A DNA stretch of 64,000 nt from Nemophila menziesii (lineage: Eukaryota > Streptophyta > Magnoliopsida > Boraginales > Hydrophyllaceae): the NCBI GenBank assembly GCA_029959085.1, contig JARWIR010000008.1, forward strand, positions 15,176,001 to 15,240,000, in the 5' to 3' direction. Positions 11,946 through 20,867 of the stretch are shown piece after piece; the first letter of the stretch is position 1; the number at the start of each line of letters is the position of its first letter. The translations under genes and the position numbers were made by a program. The notes beneath the pieces are model-generated. The model was not told the origin of the DNA, did not search any database, and saw only the letters and a program-made list of their open reading frames with translations.

Positions 11946-12305
11946 TCAAGGATCTATCATCGGAACCCTTCGAAGAATGGCTCGGCAAAACGGGCAAGAT
12001 TGGTTTCTTTGGAACCAATCGTCAGAGCATTCTACATGGAAATAATGGTTGCATTGAAGAATCCGACGAAGTTGATCTCCCTGTTGATAATTTCTCGTGC
12101 AAATTCTGCATTGTTGAAGCTCATTGTGACCTTGGATTGGGTATGTATGTATTGGAAGTTGATTGAGTATCACTGGATCCAACGGTTCATTGTTAGTTCT
12201 TGTGGTGACTTTCCTTATATGGCAAACACCCACTGTAACTAAGACCACAGCTGCCCCAGCAGCGGCAGCAATGGCTACACCGATCAAGGTGGAATGATTC
12301 ATCAC
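11946..12305 (-). CDS. ATL-type RING-H2 finger protein, copy B
   Basis: 119 residues with the same layout as copy A: a hydrophobic anchor near residues 6-29, a GLD-like segment, then a full C3H2C3 ring (C66, C69, C85, H87, H90, C93, C104, C107). It differs from copy A by T61N, S70T, K71R and A103S. About six of the nine nucleotide differences fall in these four codons and none breaks the frame. The predicted role is a membrane-anchored RING-type E3 ubiquitin ligase, from family knowledge. A TATA box about 240 bp upstream and a GT/GA-rich 5' UTR are kept, so the copy could be expressed. No other gene is adjacent. Confidence 0.82.
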   Translation of the reverse strand: MMNHSTLIGVAIAAAAGAAVVLVTVGVCHIRKVTTRTNNEPLDPVILNQLPIHTYPIQGHNELQQCRICTRNYQQGDQLRRILQCNHYFHVECSDDWFQRNQSCPFCRAILRRVPMIDP

Positions 12306-12543
12306 AGAGATTTTCTGTAAGTTCTTGATGTCTTTATGATCAGGATTAATAAGATATTAAAACTTGGACAATTTGTTGATGCAGAATACCATATATTAGA
12401 TTCAGCCGCTTGAAGTTGAAGGGTAAGGTTTCTGTATGTATGTGTATATATGCTTGTGTGTGTGTAAGAGAAAGAGAGAGAATACGATATGTTTTGAGAG
12501 AAATTAAATTCTAAAATGTTGAGGGAGGAAAAGAGAGAAAAGA

Positions 12544-12553
12544 CTATATATAG
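12544..12553 (-). promoter_or_regulatory. TATA box of RING-H2 copy B
   Basis: CTATATATAG at the position equivalent to 3782-3791 in copy A. Confidence 0.5.
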
Positions 12554-12939
12554 AGTATAGACATGCGGTTATCATGCATCTAGTTTATTCAAAGCCCAAC
12601 TGATCTATTTCAAAGGATTGTATATGCATAATATGTTTGCTACTTGGAGCAGAGATGATGGGCCTGTACTTGGGAAATTAGTTCATTTATCTCCTCCTAA
12701 CTAAATTTGTTGAGGTAGATATTTATTGGTTATAAATTTATTAAACAAATTATGGTAATTTTTTCTTAAATTCTTTTTCTTCTTTTATCCAATTGAGTTA
12801 TTGTTATGAATATAGATGATCCATAATCTTTTTTTTTTTTTGTCATTGTTAAAATCAACTAAACCATCGCACTCCAATCTCGTAGTCAAATCTGAGTTCT
12901 CCGATCCCAAGACGTATAAGGTTGTCCATAATTTCCGAG

Positions 12940-13165
12940 GTCATAAATCTTGACTCGACTTGCCGTCTAGAAGTTCTAGCATGGAGTCCGCCTTCTTGTT
13001 GAAATCACGGAGAATATGGTAGAATGATACATGTGTCTACCTATCAACCAGTTTCGAGACTCTCCGTACAATAGTCTGAATAATCCAACTAGACTCTGAT
13101 CAACGTAGAATACCCTGAATAAAATCAAGGTAATCGGAGAGGACGACCTTCCCCATTCCATCGAA
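12940..13165 (-). pseudogene. LINE-type RNase H remnant
   Basis: Read on the minus strand, one frame gives SDYLDFIQGI, then ESSWIIQTIVRRVSKLV, then SFYHILRDFNKKADSM. This matches the second half of a plant LINE RNase H domain, including the third (SD) and fourth (KAD) catalytic aspartates. At least two in-frame stops interrupt it. No upstream RT or downstream poly(A) is clear, so it is an isolated fossil. Confidence 0.65.
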
Positions 13166-13323
13166 TTTTTTCACACTTTTCCAATGGGAAAAACCGTGGT
13201 GAAGGGAAAAATGAAGATTTTCAATATATTCTACCCCTCATTACGACATTACATATTTCATAATACATTAGATACTTTTGGACTTGTACCTTGTTGTCAT
13301 TGTTAATGAACTTTAATTAGTAA

Positions 13324-13368
13324 ATCTTCTGGATTTTTTTTTCGGTCGGAATATCTTCTGGATTTTTT
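13324..13368 (-). mobile_element. Tail-only LINE insertion flanked by 16-bp direct repeats
   Basis: ATCTTCTGGATTTTTT occurs at 13324-13339 and 13353-13368. Between them lie only 13 bases that read on the minus strand as ATTCCGACCG plus A residues. The LINE at 59583-60939 ends in CCGACCGG followed by A residues, so this looks like an extremely 5'-truncated insertion of that family. Confidence 0.5.
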
Positions 13369-14504
13369 ACTTGAGGGTATGGAGTGTTAGTAATATCATT
13401 TCTTGATCGAGGAAAAGAGTATATACTTCTTGGACAATTAATATTTGGTATGCCTCGTTAAAACCTTACTAGGAAAAACCCAGTGGAAAAAACCCCTAGT
13501 GAAGGAAAAAGAGCACAATACATAAATATCACATCTTTTTTATTATGACAACAATTATTCCGAATATCCTTTTATAATACATACACTTTTCTCTTGTGCT
13601 TTATATAAATTGTGTTCTTCGGGAACTTTTATACTCCAGGAACTTCTCAATCTTCGAGAATTCACATTTAGACGCTTTAAGTACTTCAGGAACCTATCGT
13701 GCTTCAGGCACTTGTTGTGCCTTCAAAAACCCTTCGTTCTTGGGCACATGTCATGCTTCAGGCACCTTTGGTGCTTCTAGCACCTATTTTATTCATTTAA
13801 AAAAAATTATTATCAATCTAATCATCACTACACCAGATCAATAACATAACAATGAGAACATCTCCTCATAATTATTTCTAGGTTTCTGCAAGAACCTCCG
13901 TGATACATGTAGGGTTTTAGATTTCAAAATTCACTATTATCCTTTCTTTTATTGTAGACATATTTTACCACTTTTTGGTTTAGGATCCTTATTATTTATT
14001 TCAAGTGCTATATTAAATGAAAATATATTAATCTCATAGATCGTCTAACAGTTTTAAATAATTTAAGTAGACTAATAATCTACATAACTTTTCTTGTATT
14101 TGGGTACCTAGGTATTTTCATGACCATTACTTTATTTAAGGAAAATGCATGTGCCAACATTAGTTGGCTTAATAATTCCTGTCGTATCATGTGGATGGAA
14201 CGTGAATTAGTTGGCTTAGTTGGCTTATTATTTATTGCATTCTTTATGAGAATATAGTTCTAATCGCTTCAAGGAATAACATTATGTAGATGGAACGTGA
14301 ATTATGATTTTTATATCAAGAATTCATTACTTTGCTTGCTTACGAGATAAACGATCTCATAGTATGCGTGATATTATACAAGAAGATGAATATTTGTTCC
14401 ACTTGATAATATTAGATTTGACCATTTGAAATCCTCATTTAATTTTGGTAGTACCTTAACTTGTACTAAAATTTCCTTTTGTCCAATTTACCAACAAATA
14501 ATTA

Positions 14505-14585
14505 GATTGTCCAAATGGTAAGACTTATACAAGGAAGGTTACAAGTTTGAAACCTTCATTATGCAAACATCGCACAAATTATACT
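14505..14585 (+). mobile_element. SINE-like remnant (tRNA-type A and B boxes)
   Basis: TGTCCAAATGG resembles a pol III A box (one mismatch to TRGYNNARNGG). GTTTGAAAC about 35 bp later resembles a B box (one mismatch to GWTCRANNC). No tRNA fold or anticodon arm is evident, so a SINE relic is more likely than a tRNA gene. Confidence 0.35.
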
Positions 14586-14739
14586 AAAAGGTGGTGCACT
14601 TCATAAAGTTTTTTAGCTCAACTTATCTCCCCCTAATTTTATGTATTTTTTATGAATGAAATCATTGTGTTACATATGACAAAATTCGATTCTTAAATAT
14701 CCATGATATCCATATGAATTATTTTGTCATATAACACCT

Positions 14740-15700
14740 TTTTTCTTCAAACCCATAAATTTGAATTAAGACTTCAAGTCTTTGTAATTATTTTAGATTT
14801 CGAGTTGCTAAAATTTACACTTTAGTCTGAATTTTCCCCTTTTAAAAATTCGACCTAAGCCTCGAGCCTTTGTTAAAAAAAATTGGTATATGCTTCATTT
14901 CGTTTAAATTTGATCTGGACTTCAAATCTTTAGATAATTTGTTATATACTTTGAGAATATAAATTGTGTTCTAGACTTCGGGTCTATACAATTTGGTATA
15001 TCTTTCTGACATACAAAATTCGATGTAGGTTTTCGGGCCAATAAAATTTATCTTATGCTTCTGGCATATAACATATGGTGCAGAATTCAAACCTGTAAAT
15101 ACTTTTATATGGTTTTGTCATATATATTTAGCATATATATAGTATATATTTAGCATATATATAGTATATATTTTGATATAGGTTTTGGGCCTATATTTTC
15201 TCTTATGTTTTTGTCCTATAAGTTTGTTGTAGGCTTCAGACCTATAAATATCTGTATATACTTCTGGCATATAGAATTTGTTGTATTTTATTCAGTCAAA
15301 CAACTATTCAAGAATCCAATGTCATTTACTTTAGTGAGGTGAGAGTAATAAATTGTACTCAATAAACTTCTCTTCAGGAGATGAATGAACAGTTTCCAAA
15401 AATTAAATTAAATGTCATTCCTCAGTTATTTTGTGGGTATTATAACAAAGTTGATATAGGCTTCAAGCCTTAAAACTTTGATCAAGGTTTCAAACCTTTA
15501 GATAATTTGTTTTTATATGTTTCGGACATATAACTTGTATTCTAGGTTTCGAGTCAATGAGATTTGCTTTATTTTTTCGGCATATAAAATTCGTGATAGA
15601 TTTTCGGCCTATAAAATTTGTTATACTCTCCCAATAAATATAAATTTCTACGTAGGCTTCGAGCATATAAATTGTAGAATATGAAAAATATATAACAAAA
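14740..15700. repeat. Degenerate tandem array, unit about 60 bp
   Basis: Recurrent pairs of phrases such as GGCTTCGGGCCTATAAAATT and ATGCTTCTGGCATATAAAAT repeat with drift for nearly 1 kb. Each unit has short complementary stretches around TTCGGGCC / TTCTGGCAT. No open frame of interest. Confidence 0.6.
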
Positions 15701-15772
15701 CGTAGAAGTGTAGAGTATATTCTTTAAATATTACCAATATTAAACAAAACAAATATATAGCCTAATGGCTAT

Positions 15773-16221
15773 GTTGTAGATCTCGGTTTTGGGCGCTAGG
15801 CGGTCGACCGGGGCCTAACGTCTAGGCGGGATTACACGGGGCCTAAGAGGAATTATACGGTTTTGAATCCCGATGCGTAATTTTGTATATTTAGTAATAT
15901 ATGTAGTAATTATAGAAATTTTAACTATTTAAGTCATAAAATTCATCTAACAACACTATTGTAAATATAAAAATACTAAAAATTGAGTTATAATATCAAC
16001 TAAAGAATTCTCGAGAATAAGAAAAAATAACAAAAAAGTCTATGTGGGCATGTTTTTCCATTAATCAGTGCCTAGGCGGCCATTTTTTGCCATTAATCGG
16101 TGCCTAGACGGGCTAGGCGCCCATTACACCGAGACTAAGGCGCTAGGCAAAACGCCTAGAATTTTAACTAGGCGTAAGCGGCTGAGGGGGGAGTTGACGC
16201 CTAGGTGGGGAGATCTACAAC
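15773..16221. mobile_element. Inverted-repeat (MITE-like) element rich in GCCTAGGCG words
   Basis: Inner inverted repeats GTTGTAGATCTC and GAGATCTACAAC bound about 449 bp rich in CGCCTAGGCG-type words. The outer 16-bp direct repeats ATAGCCTAATGGCTAT (15757-15772) and ATAGCCTAGCGGTTAT (16222-16237) differ by three transitions. They lie in what looks like a SINE A box. The long direct repeat is unusual for a DNA transposon, so the class is uncertain. Confidence 0.5.
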
Positions 16222-16300
16222 ATAGCCTAGCGGTTATACGCAAATACCTTGCTATCTAAGCTCTCAAGTTCAAATCCCACATGTTACTCAAAGTCTTACC
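16222..16300 (+). mobile_element. SINE-like tRNA-derived segment
   Basis: TAGCCTAGCGG fits the A-box consensus TRGYNNARNGG exactly. GTTCAAATC, about 40 bp later, fits the B box GWTCRANNC exactly. The sequence between does not make a convincing tRNA. A matching A-box phrase at 15758-15768 on the other side of the inserted element suggests the SINE was split. Confidence 0.45.
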
Positions 16301-16589
16301 GGTTTTATTTCTTATTTCGGGATGATAAATAAATCTACATATAGCATCATCTATATTAATCTAAATTGAAACTTCGAGTCTACAACATTAATTTTTAGCT
16401 TCGGACTTTTGAATTTTATTAACGATTCGAGCCCTTTAATATTGACAATTAGTTTCAGGCCTTAAAAGAATTACATATAGGCTTCCAACCATTGAAATAC
16501 ATAAGCTCCCAAAAAAGAAAATATCACAAACACCAAATTTAACATATAAGAATAAAACGAAAATTACAAATGAAAACATTAGATATAAA

Positions 16590-16690
16590 ATTAAATCAAC
16601 CAATTCGTGATTCGAACACAAGCAATCTACTTTGCTAACGAATGACTTTACCTTCTAGATTATCCTACTTCACTTTGACAGAAGAGATTT
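16590..16690 (-). mobile_element. SINE-like remnant, minus strand
   Basis: On the minus strand GTTCGAATC fits the B box exactly, and an A-box-like TCTAGAAGG lies about 45 bp upstream. Otherwise AT-rich and unrecognised. Confidence 0.3.
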
Positions 16691-17118
16691 ATTCGTTCTG
16701 ATAACGTGTTATAAACTTAAAGAGAATAAGATAAAATAAGGAAAGAATTTGTTTCTTGTATTTTCAAAAAAAAACTAACTCTATTACAAAGAAATGATCC
16801 TATATTTATAAGGTAAATAATGACCCTTCATTTATCACAATTATCAGAAATAAATATGAAAGAATTTTGGTCTTTGAACATCCACCTAATTATATTATTT
16901 ATTTATAATAGAAATATACTCAATTTAACTTAGGAAATATAAGGATGGCGCAACCGGTTATATGTACCATTACTCTTTTTCTTGAACTTGTTTTAAGGGT
17001 GAATGAGAGATATGGTCTTGGAAACAAATATTCTTCTCTATAGAGTATGGTCTTGGAATTCCTTCTTATTAGAGACCTCTGTTTTGACAATTGTCTTTCC
17101 TACCCTTACTAACACTAA

Positions 17119-17506
17119 GGGTCTGTTTGGATTGAGAGAACTGGAAAGAAAGCAAAAGAATAGAAATGATTTTTTATTTTTTACGCTGTTTGTATTAGAA
17201 ACTTTTACAAAAGAAAAGATAGGGAATCATTCCAAAAATCACTCCTGTAACCTTAAATATAATCACTCCAAATTGGAGTCAAATGAAGAGAAAGAAATTT
17301 TATTAAAGATTAGAGACTAAATTTAATCTTTTATTTTCTTTCCTTTCGTATTTTTTTCAATCCAAACAATAAATATCAAAAATCATTTACGAAATCTTCT
17401 TTTATAAAAATTTCTAATCCAAACAAAAAAATTCCTTTCTTTTCTTTTATAATTTTTCTTTTCTTTTCCTTTATTACTTTTTTTCCTCCCAAATACAAAC
17501 AGACCC
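17119..17506. mobile_element. Tourist-like MITE (PIF/Harbinger type) with TAA target duplication
   Basis: 388 bp with inverted ends GGGTCTGTTTGGATT and AAATACAAACAGACCC, flanked by TAA at 17116-17118 and 17507-17509. It has the same terminal architecture as the element at 193-641 but a different interior. The 105-codon open frame across it is incidental. Confidence 0.85.
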
Positions 17507-17559
17507 TAAAAGACAAAAAAAGTGTGATGTCACTATTTCTCTCTCCACTACCTACCACT

Positions 17560-17690
17560 ACCCACCTACCTCCGACCTCCGACCACCTAACACCGACCAC
17601 CGACCACCGACCACCGACCTCCGACCTCCGACCACCTACCACCGACCACCGACCACCGACCTCCGACCACCAGTCACCGGTCACCGGAAA
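17560..17690. repeat. Minisatellite of CCGACCACC / CCGACCTCC words
   Basis: About 130 bp built from 8-9 bp units alternating CCGACCACC and CCGACCTCC. The minus-strand open frame through it (Gly/Arg/Trp/Val-rich) is compositional. Confidence 0.7.
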
Positions 17691-17711
17691 AACATAGAGT
17701 ATCGGCTAAAT

Positions 17712-17905
17712 TTGATGAGTATCGGAAAAACTATGGAGTACTCTATAAATTTGATGAGTACTCTATATATTTTAATGAGTACTTTATATATTTTAATGAG
17801 TACTCCAGATAATTTTGATGAGTACTCTGATAAAAATGATGAGTACTTCATAAATTTGATGAGTACTCAGTAAATTTAATGAGTACTCCTTAAATTCGAT
17901 GAATA
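17712..17905. repeat. Tandem array of a 20-22 bp unit (GATGAGTACTC...)
   Basis: Units GATGAGTACTCTATAAATTT and variants start near 17753, 17774, 17795, 17817, 17838, 17858, 17878 and 17898, with a looser one near 17712. The unit core contains GAGTACTC, an 8-bp palindrome. Confidence 0.8.
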
Positions 17906-18009
17906 TTATTAAAAAAAATAAAGAATAAAATAGTCAAAATAATTCTTTATTCATCTTTAAACTTTATTATACTTTTTTTTAATAAATTACAAAATCATAA
18001 ACAATTAAA

Positions 18010-18842
18010 AATAATAAAATAATCTTTATCATCACGCTCGAACTGGAATCTGCGAAGATAAGAAACCACCACCACCGACCTACCTAAACCACCACACCAA
18101 CACCAACAAACCACCGAAGCAGAACCGAAGATGCGAAGAACGAAGGAAGCCATTGTTGTTCGCCGGAGTTGCAGTGTCTTCGTGCTCAGCCATGGAAGAG
18201 TTCACAGCACCGAGCTCCGTTCATCTTCTCTTCTGTCGCCGGAGTTTGTGAGCAGCCATGGAAGCAGCCACGATTCTCAGCAGAGATGGAAGAAATACAT
18301 GGGAACAACTTCGAAAACTATCATGTACGAGCTCGAACATGGATCTTTCATTGCAGTGGTGGTGGTCCTCTCGCCGGAACTGCTGCAGACCCACACGAAT
18401 AATAACACTGCAGATCCTTCGTTGCAGTGGTGTTCGTAGTTAGATCGCACCTCCATCCATGGCTTCACTTCGAACTCCGGTGGTGGTGGTGCGAAGCTCG
18501 AAGTTTAGAACAAAGGTCTTCAGGTAGTGGTGCGGAGCTCGACGATGCTAGGCTGTGGTTTCCAGGGGTGGTCCTTCTGTCTCGAACGAAGAGAGGAGAG
18601 AGAAGATAAATTTCGGTGGTGGTGGTGGCTGTTGAGAGGAGAGAGAAGCAGTGAGGTTTCTAGGGTTTTGTTAGGAATGATTTATAATTCAGAAATGATA
18701 TATTTAGTATATATAGGGAAAAAAAACAAAAAGAGGTATAATTGTAATCGGGTTTTTGGATTTTAGTGTTAAATCTTATTAAGGGTCTTTAGTAAGAAGA
18801 GAAAAAAGTAGGAGTTTGGATTAGAAGAGAAGAGGTGTCTTC
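18010..18842 (+). other. GC-richer, exon-like stretch of unknown identity
   Basis: Compared with its AT-rich surroundings, 18040-18670 is GC-rich, with CGCCGGAG, GAGCTCGAAG, GGTGGTGGTG and GAGAGGAGAGAG words typical of plant 5' leader or first-exon DNA. Several overlapping short frames (18131-18439, 18169-18402, 18427-18609) are open, but none shows a recognisable domain. It may be a captured gene fragment or the leader of a decayed gene. I do not assign a function. Confidence 0.3.
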
Positions 18843-18858
18843 AAAACCCTATGTATCA

Positions 18859-19956
18859 ACACCGTTCTTTGGATTCGGAGAGCAACACAGGCGCAGCAAA
18901 TAGGAGCTCGGTGAACAGTGATTCATACCAGCGGCTGGAGGAAGATAGCAGCTCTGGCTTGTTTTCGTTCAATGGCAGCAGGTCCAGCGAATTGGGGACT
19001 GGACTATTAAGATCGAATCAGACTGTGCAGAGACACCGTTCTTTGGATTCGGAGAACAACACAGGCGCAGCTAATATGTCAGAGGTGGGCTCGAATGGGA
19101 CAGTGAATGATTGGCAATGGTGGAAGAATAATCTATCTAATAATATGCTTTTCGCTGGGGTCACATGGAGCGTCTTCTTTGGCACACTTTTAGATACTAT
19201 TTGGAAGCACCGTAACGAGGTGGTGTTTAACGGAGTGAACCCCATTAGCGAGGTAGCTTTAGTACGGAAGGCGAAGTTCATAGCCGCGAAGATTTCGAGG
19301 TCTTGGGGATGTTTGCCTGGAGTATCTATATCAAAGAGAAACTTGATTTCTTTAGTTGGTTGGTCAAAGCCTACTAGAGGGGTGAAATTGAACACAGATG
19401 GAAGTTGTGACAGAGGGCGAGGTCTTGGAGGCGGGGGCGGAATCGTTAAAAAATAGTGAAGGAGAATGGCTGGGTGGATTTAGTATACGGATTTGGCATG
19501 ATTCACCGGTTATAGTGGAGTTAATAGCTCTATGGGAGGGGTTAAAGATGGTAGACAGATTGGGCTTTCACGAGGTCACGGTAGAGGTGGATTCAAGGGA
19601 GGCAATCGAGCTAGTTAGTGATTCAGTGGATGGACGAGGTCCTGGAGCGGTTTGGGTGAGACATATTCGGAAATTCCTGAATCTAAATAAGGCCTATCGT
19701 TTGAGAAGCATCTATAGAGAGGCAAATGTTTGCGCGGATTGGTTAGCAAAGCAAGGATGGAAGTGTAGCGAAGATTTCGTGTTTCTTGAGGACCCACCGG
19801 AGGGCATTTGGAGTCTTCTCACAAAGGATAGGATGGGATATAAATCGCCTAGGGTGGTTTATAACCCTGAGTTAGTAACCAATGTAATAGATTAGTAGTG
19901 GAATAAGTTTCGTTATAACACGATCCATTGGATCTCCGATGTAATCAAAAAAAAAA
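18859..19956 (+). mobile_element. 5'-truncated LINE with RNase H, 12-16 bp target duplication
   Basis: AAAACCCTATGTATCA occurs at 18843-18858 and 19957-19972, bracketing LINE sequence and a poly(A) run (19947-19960). The A residues make the exact duplication 12-16 bp. The first frame (18851-19456) covers the zf-RVT/RNase H linker (DWQWWKNNLSNN, IWKHRNEVVF) and the start of RNase H (KLNTDGSC). The second (19398-19895) continues with VELIALWEGL, VEVDSREAIEL and NVCADWLAKQG, so all four catalytic acids are present. The two frames join at a six-A run near 19445-19451, where one extra base shifts the frame. A 58-codon in-frame duplication (HRSLDSE.NTGAAN) starts at 18859 and again at 19033. The apparent Met start lies in the target duplication, not in the element. 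Confidence 0.85.
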
Positions 19957-20058
19957 AAAACCCTATGTATCATTATCTCTTGTTTTAATAAATTTTGATA
20001 AGAAAAAAAACGTAAACTGGATATTCGAAATTACCACTAATGCGAAAACATGGTAGCA

Positions 20059-20067
20059 TATATAAAT
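20059..20067 (+). promoter_or_regulatory. Candidate TATA box of the SDR gene
   Basis: TATATAAAT about 30-40 bp before a plausible 5' UTR exon that ends at a GT donor (20259). The upstream LINE insertion ends only about 90 bp away. Confidence 0.35.
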
Positions 20068-20258
20068 CACATTATTTTACTATTATTTTTCGATTGCATC
20101 GAAAACAAAAAACAGATAAGCATTTGGTAAAAGTACCCAAACACAAATCGACCATTAGCTAAAAGTACCCAAAGAGCTAGATTTGCAACACAAACGCATT
20201 TCTTGATTCTACAGACCCCATAACCTAGAGGAGCATCATCACTGTCCACACACAAAAG

Positions 20259-20860
20259 GTATGTTACATACAACTCTAACTCTAACTATATAACTATAAC
20301 TAACCAACTACATACTTACAACTTAATATCAATAATAGGTAATGATTCATCATTTACACTCTTTTTCATGGTCAACTTATGTTCTTTCTTAGCTGCATTT
20401 TTTTGGTTTCTTTTTAACTTGTTTGTTGGGATTTAGGAATCGAATTTCGTGAAGGAATGGATCTAACATGTGATATATTAAAAAATTGAAGCTTCTTAGA
20501 ATAAGAAAGGATAAATGTATTTGCAGTAATACTGTTTGATTTTATGTTTCATTGAGTTCAATGTGTCCAAATTGATTAACCCACTTTATACGAAAATCTC
20601 CAATACTACTTTGGCCTTACCTGACAACTATGTGGGGTAGAACATAATGTCAAATATTAAGTATATTCTTTGCATAAATGATTATATATAGCATGCTTTG
20701 AAAGCTATGATAATTTCACTTTCAGGCCAATAAATAGAATACAATATCTACTTTAACAGATTCTGCTCATTGTTATATACTCTTGAATCCCTAAAAAACA
20801 AACATCCTGGTTTAATTTAACATTTCTCTTTATTTCATTTGAATTCTGTAACTTTTTCAG
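20259..20860 (+). other. Candidate 5' UTR intron of the SDR gene
   Basis: Donor CAAAAG|GTATGT at 20259 and acceptor ACTTTTTCAG ending at 20860, eight bases before the start codon. The interval is AT-rich, as plant introns are. This is inference from splice-site sequence only. Confidence 0.35.
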
Positions 20861-20867
20861 AAGCTAA

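Larger units (their letters stand above)
10248..12717. repeat. Segmental duplication, copy B (truncated LINE tail + RING-H2 gene)
   Basis: Direct duplicate of 1536-3956. Its left end cuts into LINE RNase H sequence at TTTTTGGGGCCTT. The LINE tail (10248-10690) includes the same 3' UTR and carries extra deletions. The whole RING gene and promoter follow. Small insertions distinguish it from copy A, for example near 10890-10925 and 11110-11200. Confidence 0.85.
13440..16930 (-). mobile_element. Possible non-autonomous copia-type LTR element remnant
   Basis: Two hints bound this stretch. Positions 13451-13515 carry the CCTCGTTAAAACCTTACTAGG / AAAACCCAGTGG-type block often seen near the 3' end of plant copia elements. 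About 16696-16715 read on the minus strand as TATAACACGTTATCAGAACG, resembling sequence next to the 5' LTR. Between lie a tandem array, SINE-like pieces and an inverted-repeat element, and no gag or pol. I could not match the two presumed LTRs, so the limits and the call are weak. Confidence 0.25.

Noticed and set aside
14740..15700. A CRISPR-like array
   Set aside because: Plant nuclear DNA, drifting repeats without constant repeat/spacer structure.
16068..16259. 63-codon basic open frame
   Set aside because: Lies in the GCCTAGGCG-rich inverted-repeat element; compositional.
16222..16300. A functional tRNA gene
   Set aside because: A and B boxes fit, but no anticodon arm or acceptor-stem pairing is visible; a SINE relic is more likely.
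17376..17684. 102-codon minus-strand frame
   Set aside because: Half is the CCGACC minisatellite and half the MITE end; no protein signal.
18131..18439. Overlapping short frames as a possible gene
   Set aside because: Several frames compete and none shows a domain; kept only as an unassigned GC-rich stretch.
19018..19395. 125-codon minus-strand frame
   Set aside because: Antisense to LINE RNase H linker sequence on the plus strand.
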